DNA of 17,475 bases from Rickettsiales bacterium (lineage in GTDB: Bacteria; Pseudomonadota; Alphaproteobacteria; Rickettsiales; UBA1997). The stretch lies in NCBI GenBank assembly GCA_947441875.1, contig CANEUR010000002.1, positions 1 to 17,475 on the forward strand. The letters are read 5' to 3'. The notes beneath the pieces were generated by a model. The model was not told the DNA's origin. It searched no databases and was given only the letters and a program-made list of their open reading frames with translations. The translations under genes and the position numbers were made by a program. Positions 14,769 through 17,475 of this stretch are shown piece by piece; the first letter of the stretch is position 1, and each line of letters begins with the position of its first letter.

Positions 14769-15518
14769 ATGATCAGCCAAAAATTAAACATATACTATGA
14801 AGGTCAGAACTATCAAGAAGGCAAGATAGACATAAAAGAACTAGCCCCTTCTTTGTTAGCTTTCGGCGAATTAATAGAAGAAGCCAATCAAATAATTAAC
14901 AATCAAAAAACAGAAATCAAAACCTATATAACTGCCGATTTTGAAAAAAAATGTTTTAAATGCAGTTTATCACTAGAATCTAGCAACATATTACAATCGG
15001 CAAAAAATCTTTTTGGTTTTAAAGAAACATTAAGCATTCAAGAATTGCTTGAATTACTAGGTTTTATAGAAATTCCCAACTTTGGTGTGGTGAGTGGTGC
15101 GGCAATCACTTCTTATTCCGATACAAATATCACAAAAATCACTCAGGAGCACAAAAATTCCATATTGGCACCAGATGAAAATACCTACATACCACAAACC
15201 AATCAAGATCCAATAATAACCAATCTAACTATTCGAGTTGTCGATTTTTATGGAGATCAAAAATGGGTTTTTATGTATGCAGGAAAAACTCTAGAGCCAC
15301 AAAAAGTTGAGTATTCTGATCAAATAAAAGAAAAGTTGCAAGAAATAAGTAAATATGTTCAATACAACTCAAAATTACCTGTAGAAATGATTATAAGTTA
15401 CCAACAAGACCATAACGGCGAGGCTATTGAAGGCACTCAAAAATACAGAATTCAAAAAATTACAGGAGATTTAATTCAAGAAACTAAACCCTCTAATCTT
15501 TTTGATAACAATTTTTAA
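14769..15518 (+). CDS. Conserved protein of unknown function
   Basis: I do not recognise a function. The 249-residue protein is soluble, with no signal peptide. The N-terminus reads LNIYYEGQNYQEGKIDIKEL, followed by ELAPSLLAFGELIEEAN (24-40). I recall this kind of opening from uncharacterised bacterial proteins. A beta-rich segment with two cysteines follows (KKCFKC, 61-65), then helices with FGFKETLSIQELLELLGF (82-99), a probably flexible middle, and a C-terminal half rich in strands (LTIRVVDFYGDQKWVFMYAG). Its base composition matches its neighbours. It sits 14 bp after skp and 19 bp before grxD, so it belongs to that operon. Confidence 0.75.
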   Translation: MISQKLNIYYEGQNYQEGKIDIKELAPSLLAFGELIEEANQIINNQKTEIKTYITADFEKKCFKCSLSLESSNILQSAKNLFGFKETLSIQELLELLGFIEIPNFGVVSGAAITSYSDTNITKITQEHKNSILAPDENTYIPQTNQDPIITNLTIRVVDFYGDQKWVFMYAGKTLEPQKVEYSDQIKEKLQEISKYVQYNSKLPVEMIISYQQDHNGEAIEGTQKYRIQKITGDLIQETKPSNLFDNNF

Positions 15519-15537
15519 TCTTTTACTATAAAAAACT

Positions 15538-15849
15538 ATGTCTAATAATATTTTTCACGAAATAGAGCAAACTATCAAACAAAATAAAGTGGTTTTGTTC
15601 ATGAAGGGCACCAAAGATTTTCCGCAATGCGGTTTTTCGGCTGTAGTTGTGCAGATTTTAAAAAATCTCAATGTTGATTTTGTTGATGTTAATGTTTTAA
15701 CAAAACCCGATATTCGCCAAGGAATTAAAGATTTTTCTGATTGGCCAACTATTCCACAGCTTTATGTAAATGGCGAATTTATTGGCGGTTGCGATATTAT
15801 TAAAGAAATGTTTCAATCACAAGAATTGCAACAATTATTAACAAAATAA
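15538..15849 (+). CDS. grxD: Monothiol glutaredoxin Grx4/GrxD
   Basis: CGFS-type glutaredoxins bind a bridging 2Fe-2S cluster with glutathione and pass clusters to target proteins. The protein has 103 residues, typical for a single-domain form. The active site CGFS starts at C31 after GTKDFPQ. WPTIPQLYVNGEFIGGCDI carries the glutathione-binding TIP and GGCD motifs. The nearby encoded Fe-S enzymes, AcnA and probably QueH, are plausible cluster clients. It ends 3 bp before the ABC ATPase gene. Confidence 0.96.
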   Translation: MSNNIFHEIEQTIKQNKVVLFMKGTKDFPQCGFSAVVVQILKNLNVDFVDVNVLTKPDIRQGIKDFSDWPTIPQLYVNGEFIGGCDIIKEMFQSQELQQLLTK

Positions 15850-15852
15850 ATA

Positions 15853-16575
15853 ATGTCAATTGAAATTCCGCTTAATATCAGCAACATCAGCAAAAAATTT
15901 AATAAAATGGTACTTGATAACATTAATTTCAATGTGCAACAAAATCAAATTTTTGGCTTTATTGGCTTAAATGGTCAGGGCAAAACTACACTTATTAAAA
16001 TTATCCTCGATTTACTCGATCAAGATATGGGCGAAGTAACCATCTTTGGTAAATCTAGAGTTTTACCAGAGGCTCGTTTACCAGTTTGCTATTTGCCAGA
16101 AAAATTTCAGCCAGCCCTATATCAAACTGGTTTTGAGTTTTTAAATTTCGTGCTAAGTTTTTATCAAAAAAAAATTGATGAAGTTGAGGCTTATAAAATC
16201 TGCCAAAACCTTGATTTATCTTATCAAGTTTTACACGATAAAATTGCCAAATACTCCAAAGGCATGACGCAAAAATTAGGTTTATTAGCGGTATTTTTAT
16301 CGGGTGCCAATCTGATTATTCTCGACGAACCTATGTCTGGTCTCGATCCTTTAGCTAGAATTTCTCTAAAAAAAGAGTTGCTAGATTACCGCAGTAAAAA
16401 TAAAACTATCTTTTTTAGTTCGCATATCTTATCTGATATCGATGAAATATGTAATCAAATTGGAGTTTTACATAACAGTAAACTTCGTTATTTGGGCTCT
16501 CCTGCTAAATTTAAAGAATTACATCAAGTTTCTACACTTGATGCTGCTTTTTTAACCGAAATTAGTTTAAAATAA
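15853..16575 (+). CDS. ABC transporter ATP-binding protein (CcmA/ABC-2 type)
   Basis: The 240-residue protein is a complete nucleotide-binding domain. Walker A is GLNGQGKTT (38-46). The Q-loop position reads YLPEK, with Glu instead of Gln as is usual in the CcmA/ABC-2 exporter group. The signature is YSKGM (134-138), Walker B is LIILDEP (154-160) and the switch histidine is H191 in SSHIL. No permease gene is adjacent: grxD precedes it and queH follows it by 5 bp. The membrane partner must be elsewhere, and the substrate cannot be inferred. Confidence 0.9.
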   Translation: MSIEIPLNISNISKKFNKMVLDNINFNVQQNQIFGFIGLNGQGKTTLIKIILDLLDQDMGEVTIFGKSRVLPEARLPVCYLPEKFQPALYQTGFEFLNFVLSFYQKKIDEVEAYKICQNLDLSYQVLHDKIAKYSKGMTQKLGLLAVFLSGANLIILDEPMSGLDPLARISLKKELLDYRSKNKTIFFSSHILSDIDEICNQIGVLHNSKLRYLGSPAKFKELHQVSTLDAAFLTEISLK

Positions 16576-16580
16576 TTTGC

Positions 16581-17258
16581 ATGACTCACGATTTAAACTA
16601 TTTACTCACTTTACCTGCTCAAGCAAAAAATAATAAAGTTTTATTGCATAGTTGTTGTGCTCCTTGTGCTGGCGATTTAATGGAGAGAATGCTTGCTTCA
16701 AATATTGATGTTACTATCTTTTTTTACAATCCAAATATTCATCCTAAAAAAGAATATTTAATACGTAAAGAAGAAAATATTAAATTTGCCAAAAAATTAA
16801 ACATTAAATTTATCGATGCCGATTACGATGTGCAAAATTGGTTTACTCGAGCAAAAGGTTTAGAGCATTCACCAGAAAGAGGTGAACGATGCACTAAATG
16901 CTTTGATATGCGATTCGAAAGAACCGCTCTTTATGCTTATGAAAATGATTTTGAAATTTTTACCTCTTCTTTAGGTATTTCACGTTGGAAAAATATGGAG
17001 CAAATCAATAATTGCGGAGAGCGGGCAGCCAAAAACTACCCTAATCTTATCTACTGGACATACAACTGGCGAAAACACGGTGGAGCGAGCAGAATGTATG
17101 AAATAGCCAAACAAGAAGAATTTTATAAACAAGAATATTGCGGTTGTATTTATTCGCTACGCGATACTAATCAATGGCGAGTTGCAAACAACCGCCCCGA
17201 AATTAATATTGGCGAAGAATTTTATGCTATCACTAATAAACAAAACTCTCCACAATAA
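16581..17258 (+). CDS. queH: Epoxyqueuosine reductase QueH
   Basis: QueH reduces epoxyqueuosine to queuosine in the anticodon loop of GUN-decoding tRNAs (His, Tyr, Asn, Asp), replacing the unrelated QueG. The 225-residue protein carries the DUF208 pattern: adjacent cysteines in HSCCAPC (C25, C26, C29), then ERCTKCFDMR (C104, C107) and QEYCGC (C187, C189). These cysteines supply metal and cluster sites. FTSSLGISRWKNM is also typical of the family. It closes the operon, 5 bp after the ABC ATPase gene. Among its predicted targets is the tRNA-His encoded in this window. Confidence 0.93.
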   Translation: MTHDLNYLLTLPAQAKNNKVLLHSCCAPCAGDLMERMLASNIDVTIFFYNPNIHPKKEYLIRKEENIKFAKKLNIKFIDADYDVQNWFTRAKGLEHSPERGERCTKCFDMRFERTALYAYENDFEIFTSSLGISRWKNMEQINNCGERAAKNYPNLIYWTYNWRKHGGASRMYEIAKQEEFYKQEYCGCIYSLRDTNQWRVANNRPEINIGEEFYAITNKQNSPQ

Positions 17259-17270
17259 TTATTAGAATTT

Positions 17271-17298
17271 TGCATCACTAATTTATTTTAATTTTTTT
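17271..17298. repeat. Half copy of the 6321-6396 palindrome element
   Basis: TGCATC, three differing bases, then AATTTATTTTAATTTTTT reproduce the left half of the palindrome at 6326-6352. It lies 12 bp after the queH stop. The matching right half is absent. Between here and 17351 nothing else is seen. Confidence 0.6.
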
Positions 17299-17351
17299 CT
17301 AGATTTCAAACAATTTTAAAGCATATTATCTCTGATTATTTTTAATAACAA

Positions 17352-17475
17352 GTTGCTTGCGTTAGCACAACTAAAATTATATTGTTGCTTGCGTTAGCAC
17401 AACTAAAATTATATTGTTGCTTGCGTTAGCACAACTAAAATTATATTGTTGCTTGCGTTAGCACAACTAAAATTA
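17352..17475. repeat. 32-bp tandem array, four copies, continuing past the window
   Basis: Copies start at 17352, 17384, 17416 and 17448 and are identical over the 28 bases visible in each. The core is GTTGCTTGCGTTAGCACAAC, followed by TAAAATTA. The core is richer in G+C than its surroundings and has an imperfect dyad (GTTG with CAAC, TGC with GCA). There are no variable spacers, so this is not a CRISPR array, and 32 is not a multiple of three, so it is not a coding repeat. Confidence 0.9.

Noticed and set aside
17352..17475. Possible CRISPR array
   Set aside because: The 32-bp units follow one another with no variable spacers, and no cas gene is in the window.

Overview
The window is AT-rich and densely coded, and it carries decayed insertion sequences, palindromes, tandem repeats and an ankyrin-repeat gene. 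The gene set points to an alphaproteobacterium of the Rickettsiales/Holosporales kind, probably host-associated. Four points support this. A Tim44-domain membrane protein lies beside tRNA-His. The tRNA-His gene encodes the standard G-1:C73 pair, which free-living alphaproteobacteria such as Caulobacter lack. Lipid A genes are present, which argues against Anaplasma and Ehrlichia. There is a large ankyrin protein of effector type. The species cannot be named from this sequence.

Layout. 1-232 holds a 12-bp tandem repeat, a perfect 21-bp-arm palindrome and a scrap of transposase gene. 233-2419 (minus) is a 728-residue ankyrin protein whose N-terminal region resembles a PD-(D/E)XK/RAP-type nuclease fold. 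2589-3123 is the dead remnant of an IS5-like element. It shares a 25-bp inverted repeat with the scrap at 192-216, so the ankyrin gene is bracketed by pieces of the same transposon. 3129-6188 (minus) is the run fabZ-lpxA-dnaQ-tandem YceI. 6321-6396 is a MITE-like palindrome. 6413-10708 (minus) reads tRNA-His, Tim44-like gene, acnA, hpf, rpsU, behind a near-consensus promoter at 10848-10876. 10912-14101 (minus) is folE-maf-TerC family-FAD oxidoreductase. Divergent from it, 14221-17258 (plus) is skp/ompH-unknown gene-grxD-ABC ATPase-queH. 17352-17475 is a 32-bp tandem array that runs off the window.

How the genes fit together. The core is housekeeping: lipid A and fatty acid synthesis (FabZ, LpxA), envelope chaperoning (Skp, YceI, Tim44-like), the TCA cycle (AcnA), ribosome supply and hibernation (bS21, HPF), replication fidelity (DnaQ), nucleotide-pool cleaning (Maf), the GTP-derived pterin/deazaguanine entry step (FolE), tRNA queuosine completion (QueH) and Fe-S handling (GrxD). 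The most unusual part is the left 3.1 kb. There a putative nuclease-ankyrin protein with internally expanding repeats sits between transposon fragments. Next come the palindrome family found near several operon ends and the 32-bp array at the right edge.
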